From Bifidobacterium breve (GTDB lineage: Bacteria > Actinomycetota > Acidimicrobiia > Acidimicrobiales > Microtrichaceae), in contig CAMDLX010000019.1 of the NCBI GenBank assembly GCA_945901935.1, positions 1 through 33,238 of the forward strand: a stretch of 33,238 nucleotides of DNA, written 5' to 3'. Of this stretch, positions 14,964 to 23,727 are shown piece after piece. Each line of letters opens with the position of its first letter. Within the stretch, counting starts at the first letter, position 1. Position numbers and translations under genes: made by a program. Under the pieces are notes generated by a model. That model saw only the letters and a list, made by a program, of their open reading frames with translations. It made no database searches and was not told the origin of the DNA.

Positions 14964-16315
14964 GTGGGGGTCCCGGAGTTCGTTGGGTCGGCAGAAGCAG
15001 AATCGGCTGGATGGAAATTGATTTGATCGGTAACAGTTTGAGAAGAATAACGGCTGAGCTCGGAAAGTAGATCAGCCCTAGCTACTCGGCGTTGTTCGCC
15101 ATCGGACTCTTGGCCCAGCATGGGTCGAAGCGTCACCTCATTGGCTGCAAGTTCGTCTTCACCAATGATCAGAGCAAAGCGTGCCCCTGATTTGTCTGCG
15201 GATTTCATCTGCGCCTTCATGGAACCGCCGCCAAAGCGACGGTCAGCGGAGATTCCAGCAGCACGAAGTTGGTGTGTGATATCTCGAGCGGCATCGCCAG
15301 AGACCGTGTCGATCACGAACACATCGAGCCTTGTTGGATCCGTAGCGAAGACTCCTTCAGCATCACATGCCAAGAGAATGCGATCTACGCCGAGGGCAAA
15401 ACCGACGCCATCGGTTGCTGGGCCACCCATAGCTTCTGCCAGCCCGTCATAGCGGCCACCGCCACCGATTGCATTTTGTGCTGAGTCCAGGGCCTCAGCG
15501 GCAAACTCAAAGGTGGTTCGTCGGTAGTAGTCAAGGCCTCGAACTAGGCGGGGGTCTTCGGTATAGCTCACTCCTAGCGAATCAAGACCTGCCAAGACTC
15601 GCGCGTAATGATCAGCAGAATCCTCCGACAAGTAATCGGCAACGAGCGGTGCGTCCGCGATGATCTGCTGATCCTCGCGACGCTTTGAATCCAAGACTCG
15701 TAATGGGTTGCGCTCCAGTGTGACCTGTGAAGCCTCGGAGAGTTCGTACTGATGAGCTAGCAGGTACAGGCGCACTGCTTCGGTGTACTGCTCGCGATCC
15801 TCATGTTCTCCAAGTGAATTGATGAGCAGGGTAACTTGCCGCAGTCCTAGCGAGGCGAAGAACCTGCTCGCCAAGGCGATGATCTCGACATCAAGATCAG
15901 CGTCATCCACTCCAAGCGCCTCAACACCGAGCTGATCAAACATCCGGTAACGACCCTTCTGCGGTCGCTCGTGGCGAAAGTTTGTTCCGGCGTACCAAAC
16001 CTTCCAGGGCAGCACTGGTCGGTGTTGAACAAAAGCTCGTACGACACCGGCGGTCATCTCGGGTCGGAGAGCTATTCGGCTTTGGTCCTTATCGACAAAG
16101 TCATACATCTCTTTGGTGACTACATCCGTAGCCTCGCCGACCCTTAGAAACACTCCTAGATCCTCGAGTAGCGGCGGGACCACCTCGTGGTAGCCGGCTA
16201 GCTCACACTGGGTAACAAACTGCTTCGTAAGTTCGCGACGACGCGCTGATTCCGGGGGAAGAATGTCTCGCATCCCTCTCAGTGCTTGAAATTGCTCGCG
16301 GCGAGTCTCTGTCAC
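14960..16315 (-). CDS. hisS: Histidyl-tRNA synthetase
   Basis: 451 aa, class IIa. The N-terminus has LRGMRDILPPES, the catalytic core has RPEMTAGVVRAF, motif 2 (WYAGTNFRHERPQKGRYR) and the histidine-binding LVRGLDYYRRTTFEF, and GVGFALGVDRILLA is motif 3. The C-terminal anticodon domain (about 330-430) is followed by a short Ser/Pro/Thr tail. GTG 16315 has no Shine-Dalgarno; TAGCGT lies eight bases upstream. It is coupled to aspS by a 4-bp overlap, as these two are linked in many bacteria. Confidence 0.97.
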   Translation of the reverse strand: MTETRREQFQALRGMRDILPPESARRRELTKQFVTQCELAGYHEVVPPLLEDLGVFLRVGEATDVVTKEMYDFVDKDQSRIALRPEMTAGVVRAFVQHRPVLPWKVWYAGTNFRHERPQKGRYRMFDQLGVEALGVDDADLDVEIIALASRFFASLGLRQVTLLINSLGEHEDREQYTEAVRLYLLAHQYELSEASQVTLERNPLRVLDSKRREDQQIIADAPLVADYLSEDSADHYARVLAGLDSLGVSYTEDPRLVRGLDYYRRTTFEFAAEALDSAQNAIGGGGRYDGLAEAMGGPATDGVGFALGVDRILLACDAEGVFATDPTRLDVFVIDTVSGDAARDITHQLRAAGISADRRFGGGSMKAQMKSADKSGARFALIIGEDELAANEVTLRPMLGQESDGEQRRVARADLLSELSRYSSQTVTDQINFHPADSASADPTNSGTPT

Positions 16316-16365
16316 GGTTGCCCACGCTAACAGCGGATCACCGGTTGGCTTAGCTACCCGTTCAG

Positions 16366-17664
16366 CTAGCGGTTGAGTCTCGCTCTGACCTGTGTCAGCA
16401 AGTCATCCTCATGCCAGTGATAAATAGTTGGAGTACCGGTTGCCTCTTGGTGTGCCAGCGCGATCCAATCCATGATCCGGTGGCAGTCGTCTTTACCGTT
16501 CAGGCGTGTGAGCCCTCCGATAACACAGGCCGGAGTGCTTGAATCCAAACAGATAGCAACGGGCAGCACGTAGGTGCAGGACTGCATCAGGGTGAGCGTC
16601 CCGTCGTACAGCGGTTGCAGATGCAAGGTAGGGGCTTCGCCCGGATCATCTCCACGCCGTGCCCGCCAAGCAGCTCGCGCCTTTTTCATCAGACCCGGGA
16701 TGGTCAGGTCTTGGCTACCGCTTGCTGCCATAGCTAGCAGCTGGCCACCCTGTGCAAGCTGTGCATCTAGGGCAGTTCTCATCAGCGTGTTGTTGGCTCG
16801 AACCAAAGCGGTTTCTAGTTTTGCTCGGCGGCGACTCGCTGTCTGCGGGACGGACAAGAATATTCGTGAGCCGCATTGCAGCACCTGAATTGCTGGCACG
16901 TTGAAGGCCTGCCTAGTGATCACCATGCGCGAGACCAGCACATTGGAAACTTCTGCGAGTTGCTCCAGGCTGGTGTGTTCACCGAGGACCCCAAAGCTGC
17001 GTCCCGGGGCCAACATGGCAGAGAGCCAAGCTCCCATAACTAGAGCAATGTCTATGATCTGCCCGTGGTTGGTCACCACTGCAACATTTGTCTTCTCGAC
17101 GATCAGCAAATGATAGAGAGCTGCCATGAGGTCGTCGTGCGCTGGGTCGTTGAATGCAGCTAGCAGAATTCGGTCAAAGTCCGGATAGGCCGCCCGCGCA
17201 TAGAGGCCAACGGTTTCGATGTTGCTTGGCTCTGGCTCCACCACAACACAGGTTGGGCTGTGAAACTCCAGGGCCGGCGTGTAGGGCAATGCTTGCAGCA
17301 ACGAGGAGTGCGAGGAGCGAACCAAGCCGTTGAGCATTCGGTAATAGGCAACAGGATCAGCATCTTCGAGAATTGCCTGAGCCTGCTCAGTGGGCGACAT
17401 AGCTGCGAGTCCGGGGATTTCAGAATTCGCTATCTCAGAATTCCCTATCTCGGAATTCGCGGGCTCCTCAGACTCGACTCCCTCATCTTGGTGAGATTCG
17501 GTGGAATTTGGATCAACCCCCTCAACAGCGTCGGCGGCATCCTCACTATCAGAGGAGGAAGCAACAGGTGGGTCCTGTTCCGCCCTTGGGTTTGAGTCCT
17601 CATCCGAGACCAGACTCAGTGTTGGTCGATCTGCGGAATCATCACGTTTTTTTCTTGAAGCCAT
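16366..17664 (-). CDS. Unknown protein, weakly acyltransferase-like, with acidic repetitive N-terminus
   Basis: 432 aa, family not recognised. Residues 1-90 are acidic and low complexity, with an N-S-E-I-x pentapeptide repeated three times. The rest is globular and soluble-looking. It contains VVTNHGQIIDIAL with an H-x4-D pair (His200, Asp205) as in motif I of PlsB/PlsC glycerolipid acyltransferases, GGQLLAMAASGSQD (307-320) where motif III (P-E-G-T-R-S) would lie, and YVLPVAICLD (365-374) resembling motif IV. The motif III Glu is missing. Order and spacing fit an acyltransferase fold, but each match is weak. The start is ATG 17664, with little ribosome binding sequence. It lies between relA and hisS with short gaps, so co-transcription is likely. 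Confidence 0.75.
   Translation of the reverse strand: MASRKKRDDSADRPTLSLVSDEDSNPRAEQDPPVASSSDSEDAADAVEGVDPNSTESHQDEGVESEEPANSEIGNSEIANSEIPGLAAMSPTEQAQAILEDADPVAYYRMLNGLVRSSHSSLLQALPYTPALEFHSPTCVVVEPEPSNIETVGLYARAAYPDFDRILLAAFNDPAHDDLMAALYHLLIVEKTNVAVVTNHGQIIDIALVMGAWLSAMLAPGRSFGVLGEHTSLEQLAEVSNVLVSRMVITRQAFNVPAIQVLQCGSRIFLSVPQTASRRRAKLETALVRANNTLMRTALDAQLAQGGQLLAMAASGSQDLTIPGLMKKARAAWRARRGDDPGEAPTLHLQPLYDGTLTLMQSCTYVLPVAICLDSSTPACVIGGLTRLNGKDDCHRIMDWIALAHQEATGTPTIYHWHEDDLLTQVRARLNR
17420..17464 (-). repeat. 15-bp tandem repeat, three copies
   Basis: Units start at 17420, 17435 and 17450, each containing GAATTC. They encode the N-S-E-I-G/A/P pentapeptide repeat in the acidic N-terminus of the unknown 432-aa protein. 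The 15-bp period preserves frame. Confidence 0.9.
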
Positions 17665-17760
17665 GTCAGTACTTCTGACTCTCTGATGTGGACATTGGTT
17701 ACCTCAGGGGTCGTCCCCGGAGGAGAATCCGAAGCTAGCTCACCTTGGGTGGTTGACGGA

Positions 17761-19971
17761 TTAGGAAACAGCCCCTGGTATCACCCGATAGGCGTCGTAG
17801 ACGCTATCGATCGTTCGCAACCGATTCAGGAGAGTATCAAGATGAGATGGGTCAGCGAGTTCAAATTCGAAACGCATCTTCGAGACACGATCTTGGCCAC
17901 AGGTACTCTGACTGCTGACGATATTCACATGGTTGTCTGACAGGGTGGCGGTGACATCTTGCAGAAGTCTGGGTCGGTCAAGCGCTTTGACTTCCACCAA
18001 GGCAACAAAGTTTCCTGTTGAGTCTGAATCCCACTCCACATGAATAATGCGTTCGCCCTGCGCCGCCGCGAGCGAGGTGGCATTGGCGCAGTCGGTTCGA
18101 TGAACAGAGACACCCCGACCGCGGGTAACAAAGCCGATGATGTCATCTCCGGGAACAGCAGTGCAGCATCGAGCCATTCGCACCAGAACATCGTCATAGC
18201 CTTCGACATGCACGCCCGCTGGCCGACCTTGGCGGCGGTTGACCGAGCGGTTGGGAGTAGACACCACCTCTTCACGATCGCCTGCAGCGGTTCGCAACAG
18301 TTCCGCAATCCTGCTGGCCACCGATTCGGGAGACACATGGTGCTCTCCGATTGCTGTGAAGAGCGCCTCGACTGACTGATACTTCAGTTGGAGTGCAACC
18401 TCGAGCATGACCTCGCCGCCCAAAATCTTTTGAGCCGGCAGCGCTTCACGTCGCATGGCCTTTACTAGGGATTCACGGCCAGCATCGAGTGCATCTCCCC
18501 GACGCTCCCGAGAGAACCACTGCTTGATTCGAGATTTTGCAGCGTGGGTAGCAACAAAGTTGAGCCAGTCCTGGCTCGGACCCGCGCCAGCAACCTTTGA
18601 GGTAAAGATCTCGACAGTATCCCCAGACTGCAGTTCAGTATCAAGCGGTACCAGCCTGCCGGCTACCCGCGCTCCAATGCATCGATGCCCAACTTCGGAG
18701 TGAATCGAATACGCAAAATCAACGGGGGTGGCTCCTGCTGGAAGCGTTGCGACATCGCCTTTGGGAGTAAAGACAAACACCTCATCTTGGTCAAGATCGA
18801 TTTTGAGGTTTGCCATGAACTCGCCGGGGTCGGTCATCTCTTGTTGCCAACCAACAATGCGAGACAACCAAGTCATGTCCTCTGTGGTGCCCTCCTTATA
18901 GGAGAAGTGCGCAGCTACCCCCCATTCGGCGCGGTTATGCATCTCTGGCGTGCGTATCTGCACCTCGATGGGCTTGCCCTCTGGACCAATCACTGTGGTG
19001 TGCAGCGACTGATACAGGTTGAACTTGGGCATAGCGATGTAGTCCTTGAACCGCCCCGGAACGGGAGTCCACATGGCATGGATTGACCCGAGCGCTGCGT
19101 AACAATCCTTGGAACTGTCGACTACTAGCCGGATGCCAATCAGGTCGAAGATCTCTTCAAAGGCTTTGCCTCGAACGACCATTTTTTCATAAATCGACCA
19201 GAGGTGCTTCGGGCGACCAGTGACAGCCGCGGTGATATTCACCTCTGCTAGGCGGTCTCTGATTTCGTCGATGACTGCGTCGACATAGGCATCACGCTCG
19301 GGTGCACGTTCAGCCACCATATGGTCCACCTCGGCATATCGCCGAGGGTAGAGCGAGGAAAAGCAAAGGTCTTCGAGTTGTTGGCGGATCTCCTGCATCC
19401 CAAGGCGATGAGCAAGCGGTGCATAAATATCAAGGGTTTCTTGGGCAGTTCGCTCTTGTTTCCAAGCCGGAAGCGCAGCAATGGTGCGCATATTGTGAAG
19501 CCGGTCAGCGAGCTTGATGACGAGCACCCGCAAGTCCTTTGCCATGGCCACGAGCATCTTGCGCATCGTGGCTGCCTGCTGCGCTTCTTTGGTATCGAAG
19601 TGAATCCGCTCGAGCTTGGTGACCCCGTCCACAATGGCGGTGAGTTCCGCGCCGAACTTCTCTTCGAGCTCCTCGAGGGTGATGACAGTGTCTTCTACAG
19701 CATCGTGCAGCAGCGCTGCCGCAATGGTGACATCGTCCATTCCGTAGCGGGCGACGATGCCAGCCACTGCAAGAGGATGGGTGATGTAAGGCTCGCCTGA
19801 TCGTCGCAGTTGCCCCTGATGCGCTCCGGCGGCCATGCGATAGGCCTCGGAAATGACCTCAGTTGAGCGTTTCGGATGGAACTTCCGATACTGCTCAATG
19901 ATCTCTTGAACCTCCATCGCTGGGGGCTGGCTATGGCGACGCCAAGGAAGAACCCTTGTCACTGTTGCCAT
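17761..19971 (-). CDS. relA: Bifunctional (p)ppGpp synthetase/hydrolase RelA/SpoT
   Basis: 736 aa. Domain order is: HD hydrolase (about 40-200) with LLHDAVEDT (His89-Asp90) and KLADRLHNMRT; synthetase (about 245-365) with RFKDYIAMPKFNLYQSLHTT; TGS (about 400-465); and a C-terminal ACT domain (about 650-730). The R-x-K-D tetrad (307-310), rather than E-x-D-D, marks a bifunctional enzyme, and the hydrolase residues are intact. The start at ATG 19971 has an excellent AGGAGGT. It lies 72 bp downstream of secF and upstream of the unknown 432-aa gene. Confidence 0.97.
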   Translation of the reverse strand: MATVTRVLPWRRHSQPPAMEVQEIIEQYRKFHPKRSTEVISEAYRMAAGAHQGQLRRSGEPYITHPLAVAGIVARYGMDDVTIAAALLHDAVEDTVITLEELEEKFGAELTAIVDGVTKLERIHFDTKEAQQAATMRKMLVAMAKDLRVLVIKLADRLHNMRTIAALPAWKQERTAQETLDIYAPLAHRLGMQEIRQQLEDLCFSSLYPRRYAEVDHMVAERAPERDAYVDAVIDEIRDRLAEVNITAAVTGRPKHLWSIYEKMVVRGKAFEEIFDLIGIRLVVDSSKDCYAALGSIHAMWTPVPGRFKDYIAMPKFNLYQSLHTTVIGPEGKPIEVQIRTPEMHNRAEWGVAAHFSYKEGTTEDMTWLSRIVGWQQEMTDPGEFMANLKIDLDQDEVFVFTPKGDVATLPAGATPVDFAYSIHSEVGHRCIGARVAGRLVPLDTELQSGDTVEIFTSKVAGAGPSQDWLNFVATHAAKSRIKQWFSRERRGDALDAGRESLVKAMRREALPAQKILGGEVMLEVALQLKYQSVEALFTAIGEHHVSPESVASRIAELLRTAAGDREEVVSTPNRSVNRRQGRPAGVHVEGYDDVLVRMARCCTAVPGDDIIGFVTRGRGVSVHRTDCANATSLAAAQGERIIHVEWDSDSTGNFVALVEVKALDRPRLLQDVTATLSDNHVNIVSSQSTCGQDRVSKMRFEFELADPSHLDTLLNRLRTIDSVYDAYRVIPGAVS

Positions 19972-20043
19972 GGGTCACCTCCTGTGGGATCGGTCCGACT
20001 ACTCCTACGCTACCGAGCCGAAAGGCTCTTGGGGAGCGCGGCC

Positions 20044-21177
20044 TCAGGTCTTCTTTTTCTTTCTTGGCCGCGGAGGGTGGCCACCGATGTTTGTGGTCAG
20101 CGCTGGAGCACCTGAACCGGCTGCAACCGAAGGCCTGACCACTCCTGGCCGAGTCGATCCTGAGACAGGTGCACCCGTCACGTTCACTCCATGCCAAGCG
20201 GTCTCGTTTGGATCAATACCTTTGGCAATCATGCGTGTTCGAATCTCTTTGTAGCGAGGCTCACGCTCTTTGAGAACTGCTGTCAGCGGAGTGGCTACAG
20301 CGAGTGAGGAGTACGCACCCGAGGCCAACCCAATCAGGAGTGCAAGAGAGAAGTCACCCAACGTCGGCTCACCAAAGATGTACTTGCCGACCACCAACAT
20401 GGACAGAACAGGAATGAGCGTGACTGTGGTGGTGTTCACCGAGCGCATCAACACTTGATTGAGCGATCGGCGCACGATGCCGTTGTAGGTGTATTGACCC
20501 GTCCTGGTGAGTTTGACCCCATTCTCTTGCAGTCGGTCATACACAACAATGGTGTCGTAGAGGGAATAGCCAAGGATGGTGAGAAACGCAATCACCGTGG
20601 CAGGAGATATCTCTAGGTGGAACACCGAGTAAAAGCCCACGGTGATAATGACGTCGTGGAACACAGCCACTATTGCAGAGGCAGCCATCTTCGGTTCAAG
20701 ACGCCAGGCAATGTAGGCAGCCACTAGGACCATAAAGATAATGAGCGAGTTGCGCGCTGATTTGGTGATGTCCTTACCCCAGGACGGTCCGACTGTGGTG
20801 ACTGCAACATCGGTGACATCTACGTTTGCAGCCTCGGCAAGAGCGGCTACTACCTTTTGGCTTTCCTCAATGGTGTCGACTCGGCCCGAGATACGCACCA
20901 GCCGCACACCATCGGTGGTGGTGGCTATTTGGTACTTCTCGCCTGCATTGGTGCCAAAGGTGTCGAGCACAGTGGTTGCTTCATCAGTGGTGAAAGTTTT
21001 TGAGGGCACCTCCCAGATAGATCCACCCTCAAAATCAATAGACAAATCAAGACCCTGCACGGCAATCGAGAGAATCGATCCGATGACGAGAATGATCGAA
21101 ACAATGCCAAGAGGAATCCAACTACGTTGAAAGTTGAAGTCGTTATCACCCCGGTACACCTTAGAGAGTGCGTTCAT
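20044..21177 (-). CDS. secF: Protein translocase subunit SecF
   Basis: 377 aa. Partner of SecD in the proton-driven complex that helps pull secreted proteins through SecYEG. The N-terminus has SWIPLGIVSIILVIGSILSI (TM1), then the periplasmic P4 domain with DFEGGSIWEV. Five further helices follow, including the signature LGYSLYDTIVVYDRLQENG in TM4. The C-terminal 70 residues are a Pro/Gly-rich tail ending in RPRKKKK, longer than in E. coli. ATG 21177 overlaps the secD stop (ATGA). Confidence 0.96.
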   Translation of the reverse strand: MNALSKVYRGDNDFNFQRSWIPLGIVSIILVIGSILSIAVQGLDLSIDFEGGSIWEVPSKTFTTDEATTVLDTFGTNAGEKYQIATTTDGVRLVRISGRVDTIEESQKVVAALAEAANVDVTDVAVTTVGPSWGKDITKSARNSLIIFMVLVAAYIAWRLEPKMAASAIVAVFHDVIITVGFYSVFHLEISPATVIAFLTILGYSLYDTIVVYDRLQENGVKLTRTGQYTYNGIVRRSLNQVLMRSVNTTTVTLIPVLSMLVVGKYIFGEPTLGDFSLALLIGLASGAYSSLAVATPLTAVLKEREPRYKEIRTRMIAKGIDPNETAWHGVNVTGAPVSGSTRPGVVRPSVAAGSGAPALTTNIGGHPPRPRKKKKT

Positions 21178-23030
21178 GACAGTTCCTTTCCTGCTGGCAT
21201 GGCAACTTTCTTAGAAGCAGCAGGTGTGATTCGTCCGTCGGTATAGCCCTCTAGGTCATCCACAGGAATGCCGAACCGCTTCGGATACTCGCCGAACTTG
21301 GACCGAGCGAGCACCACCACTGCTGGCCGCAAGAAGAAGTAAGCAGTGAAGAGGTCAAGCAGCGTTGCTACACCAAGGTAGAACGCGAAGCCGCGTACGG
21401 GGCCAATTGCCAGCCAGTACAGCACCCCTGCACCGATCAGTGAGGCCATATCGGCCTTCACGATGGTGGAATAGGCCGAGGTGAAGGACTTGTCGGCAGA
21501 GGAACGCAAGGAGGAACCGTTTCGTACGTCCTCCTTCAGGCTTTCATAGAACACAATGCTGGAATCCAGCGAGATACCAATTGATGCGACGATGCCAACC
21601 ACCCCCGCAAGTGTCACGGTGGCCTGCAGATTGCTCATGATGACCCAGAGCATCGAGGCCGACAGACTCAGGCTCACAGCAGTCAGCAAGCCCAGCAGTC
21701 GGTAGTACAACAGCAGATAGGACAGAACAATCAGTACGCCGATGAGGCCTGCAATGATTCCCGCCTCGAGCGCTCCTTGACCAAGGGTTGCAGAGATGGT
21801 TTCGGCTTGTTGCGGCTCGAGTTGTATGGGTAGGGAACCGTACCGAAGAGCGACAGAGAGCGACTCGGCCTCGTCCTTCGTGAAACTTCCTGAAATTTGG
21901 ATCTGGTCAGCAGCGAAGGATGGCGTATTAATGGTTGGCGCCGAGAGAACCACACCGTCAAGAACAATTCCGAGTTGTCCCTTGCCGCCTCCTTGATCGG
22001 GACAAGTCGGGTCACCTGCGTAGCATTTCGCCGCGATTGCATTGAACGCATCGATGTTGTCCACACCGGCCTTGAACGATGGATTCACCGTCCACTTTCC
22101 GTCTTGTCCCAGACTCGCCGTTGCCCCTTTGACTGCCCGGCCATCTACTGCAACTGGCCCAAGCTTGTAGACCGTTCCGTCTTCGCCCTTCAGGGTGACC
22201 TCTCCCTCGGGAGTTTGTTCGGCTGTAGGGGTGAGCTCTGCTGCTAGTTGAGTTTCGGTTTGGTACAACTCGGCAAATTTGGGGTCATAGACGTTCACGC
22301 CCCACTGGTTCAGCGGAGTAGGCGGAATTGTTGTGGTGGGCGAAGCCGTAGTCGCAGGCTCGCTGGTTGGCACAGGATCGGCACCTGGAGGCGTTTCTTG
22401 CGAGGCTGCGCGACCGGCCAAGAACGACCTACCGCCGCCGCTAGGAGCCTGAGTCGTGTCCGTCGATGCCGGCTCGGTTACTACGGTTGCGTCTGCGGGT
22501 GCCGCTGCTGGGGCATTGGGGTCAACAGCAGGAGTTGTGGGGCTCTTTGCCTGCTCATCAGCCACGACCTGGGCCGTGGTGACCCCATCAGGAATCGCAA
22601 GTTCCTTGCGTAATCTGGCGACGGTTTCGTCGGCTTTGGTTTTGTCCTTACCCGTTGGGAGTTTGCCAACAATGGCGAGAACGGGACGGAACTCAAGTTG
22701 TGCTGTTGAACCAACTACCGCGAGTACCTCGGCTTGGTCTTTTGCTCCAGGCAATTGAACAGAGATGGTGTTTCCCTGACGTGACACCTCAGGCTCGGCA
22801 ACACCAAGGGCATCTACTCGCTTGCGGATGATTTCAATGGCCTGCTCAAACTGCTCGTCCGAGACGTTATCGATGACCTTGCCCTTCTCCACGGGTTGCA
22901 GGTTGACCGAGATACCACCTTGCAGGTCAAGGCCTAGCTTGGGACTCTTGCCCATCAAGATGGTCGCAAAGAGCAATCCGTAGACCACGAGCATCGTGGC
23001 CACCATGATTCGAACTGGGTGCTGTCGCAT
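21174..23030 (-). CDS. secD: Protein translocase subunit SecD
   Basis: 618 aa. TM1 (about 8-26) is followed by LGLDLQGGISVNL and the P1 domain. P1 carries a low-complexity Pro/Ala/Thr/Ser insertion of about 90 residues (roughly 165-255, a probably disordered linker). Five more helices make up the RND-like core (LGQGALEAGIIAGLIGVL, then GIVASIGISLDSSIVFYESL). The conserved Asp of the proton relay is present, with L-D-S-S where E. coli has V-D-A-N, an actinobacterial-style variant. The ATG at 23030 has AAGGAAG just upstream. It is coupled to secF and 141 bp after yajC. Confidence 0.96.
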   Translation of the reverse strand: MRQHPVRIMVATMLVVYGLLFATILMGKSPKLGLDLQGGISVNLQPVEKGKVIDNVSDEQFEQAIEIIRKRVDALGVAEPEVSRQGNTISVQLPGAKDQAEVLAVVGSTAQLEFRPVLAIVGKLPTGKDKTKADETVARLRKELAIPDGVTTAQVVADEQAKSPTTPAVDPNAPAAAPADATVVTEPASTDTTQAPSGGGRSFLAGRAASQETPPGADPVPTSEPATTASPTTTIPPTPLNQWGVNVYDPKFAELYQTETQLAAELTPTAEQTPEGEVTLKGEDGTVYKLGPVAVDGRAVKGATASLGQDGKWTVNPSFKAGVDNIDAFNAIAAKCYAGDPTCPDQGGGKGQLGIVLDGVVLSAPTINTPSFAADQIQISGSFTKDEAESLSVALRYGSLPIQLEPQQAETISATLGQGALEAGIIAGLIGVLIVLSYLLLYYRLLGLLTAVSLSLSASMLWVIMSNLQATVTLAGVVGIVASIGISLDSSIVFYESLKEDVRNGSSLRSSADKSFTSAYSTIVKADMASLIGAGVLYWLAIGPVRGFAFYLGVATLLDLFTAYFFLRPAVVVLARSKFGEYPKRFGIPVDDLEGYTDGRITPAASKKVAMPAGKELS

Positions 23031-23171
23031 TGACTTCCTTCGAGAGATCTAAGGTCCTGTGAGGTTGCCACAATGGCAGCGGTCGGGAGAACCCTGAGTT
23101 TGTGAACCCTAGGTGACCCCGTGCTATGCCCTGTGCCCCTCAGAAGAACAGTAAATGTACTTCTTTGTTCC

Positions 23172-23666
23172 CTACTTCTTGTTGATCTGCTCCGAGGAAG
23201 CCTGAGAATCAACTTCTGCGGCTTCTGAATCTGCAGAGTTTTCGCTGACTTCAGGGCTCTCAGCATCCTCAGGTGCTGCACCACCTAGGGCACCGGCGAG
23301 CAAGCCCTTGCGGCTACGCGAGGCCCCTTTGGAACTTGACTTACCTTTTTCGGCTACGACAGGTTCGGCCAAGCTCTTCGCAACACCCGACTTGGCGATA
23401 CGAATCACTACGTCGGTGTCAATCTCTATGTGGTAGAGGTCATCCTCAACAAATGTGATTGTCCCGATGATTCCACCAGTAGTAATGACCTCATCGCCGA
23501 CATCGAGCTTTGACAACAGTGCGGCCTGCTTCTGCCGCTGTTTCCGCTGCGGCATGATCGTCATATAGAGGATCGCGCCCATGGGGATCAGGATGATGAG
23601 GAGACCAGTAATGCTACCGCCGCCCTTTTTTTCTTGAGCGAGGATGGTCAGGAGGAAAGTAGTCAC
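23172..23666 (-). CDS. yajC: Preprotein translocase accessory subunit YajC
   Basis: 164 aa, longer than the ~110 aa of E. coli YajC. It has one membrane helix (about 18-38) followed by PQRKQRQKQAALLSKLDVGDEVITTGG and the small beta domain (IIGTITFVEDD ... IDTDVVIRIAKSGVAK). The extra length is an acidic Ser/Ala/Glu C-terminal tail. It precedes secD and secF. GTG 23666 has no Shine-Dalgarno; TAGACT lies nine bases upstream. Confidence 0.94.
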   Translation of the reverse strand: MTTFLLTILAQEKKGGGSITGLLIILIPMGAILYMTIMPQRKQRQKQAALLSKLDVGDEVITTGGIIGTITFVEDDLYHIEIDTDVVIRIAKSGVAKSLAEPVVAEKGKSSSKGASRSRKGLLAGALGGAAPEDAESPEVSENSADSEAAEVDSQASSEQINKK

Positions 23667-23675
23667 AGTGGGCGC

Positions 23676-23681
23676 AGTCTA
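23676..23681 (-). promoter_or_regulatory. Candidate yajC -10 element
   Basis: TAGACT on the minus strand, nine bases before GTG 23666. Transcription would start within about two bases of the start codon. There is no Shine-Dalgarno in the gap. Confidence 0.35.
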
Positions 23682-23727
23682 GGCCCTTGCATCTGTCCAT
23701 CAGAACTCCACGAAGGGTCTGCAGTGG

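Noticed and set aside
17708-17719. GGGG-TCGT-CCCC hairpin after relA as a terminator
   Set aside because: Four-base stem without a T-run; too weak to call.
20015-20028. GAGCC-GAAA-GGCTC hairpin between secF and relA as a terminator
   Set aside because: The stem is only 5 bp and no T-run follows in either direction. It lies just upstream of the secF stop region in genes pointing the same way.
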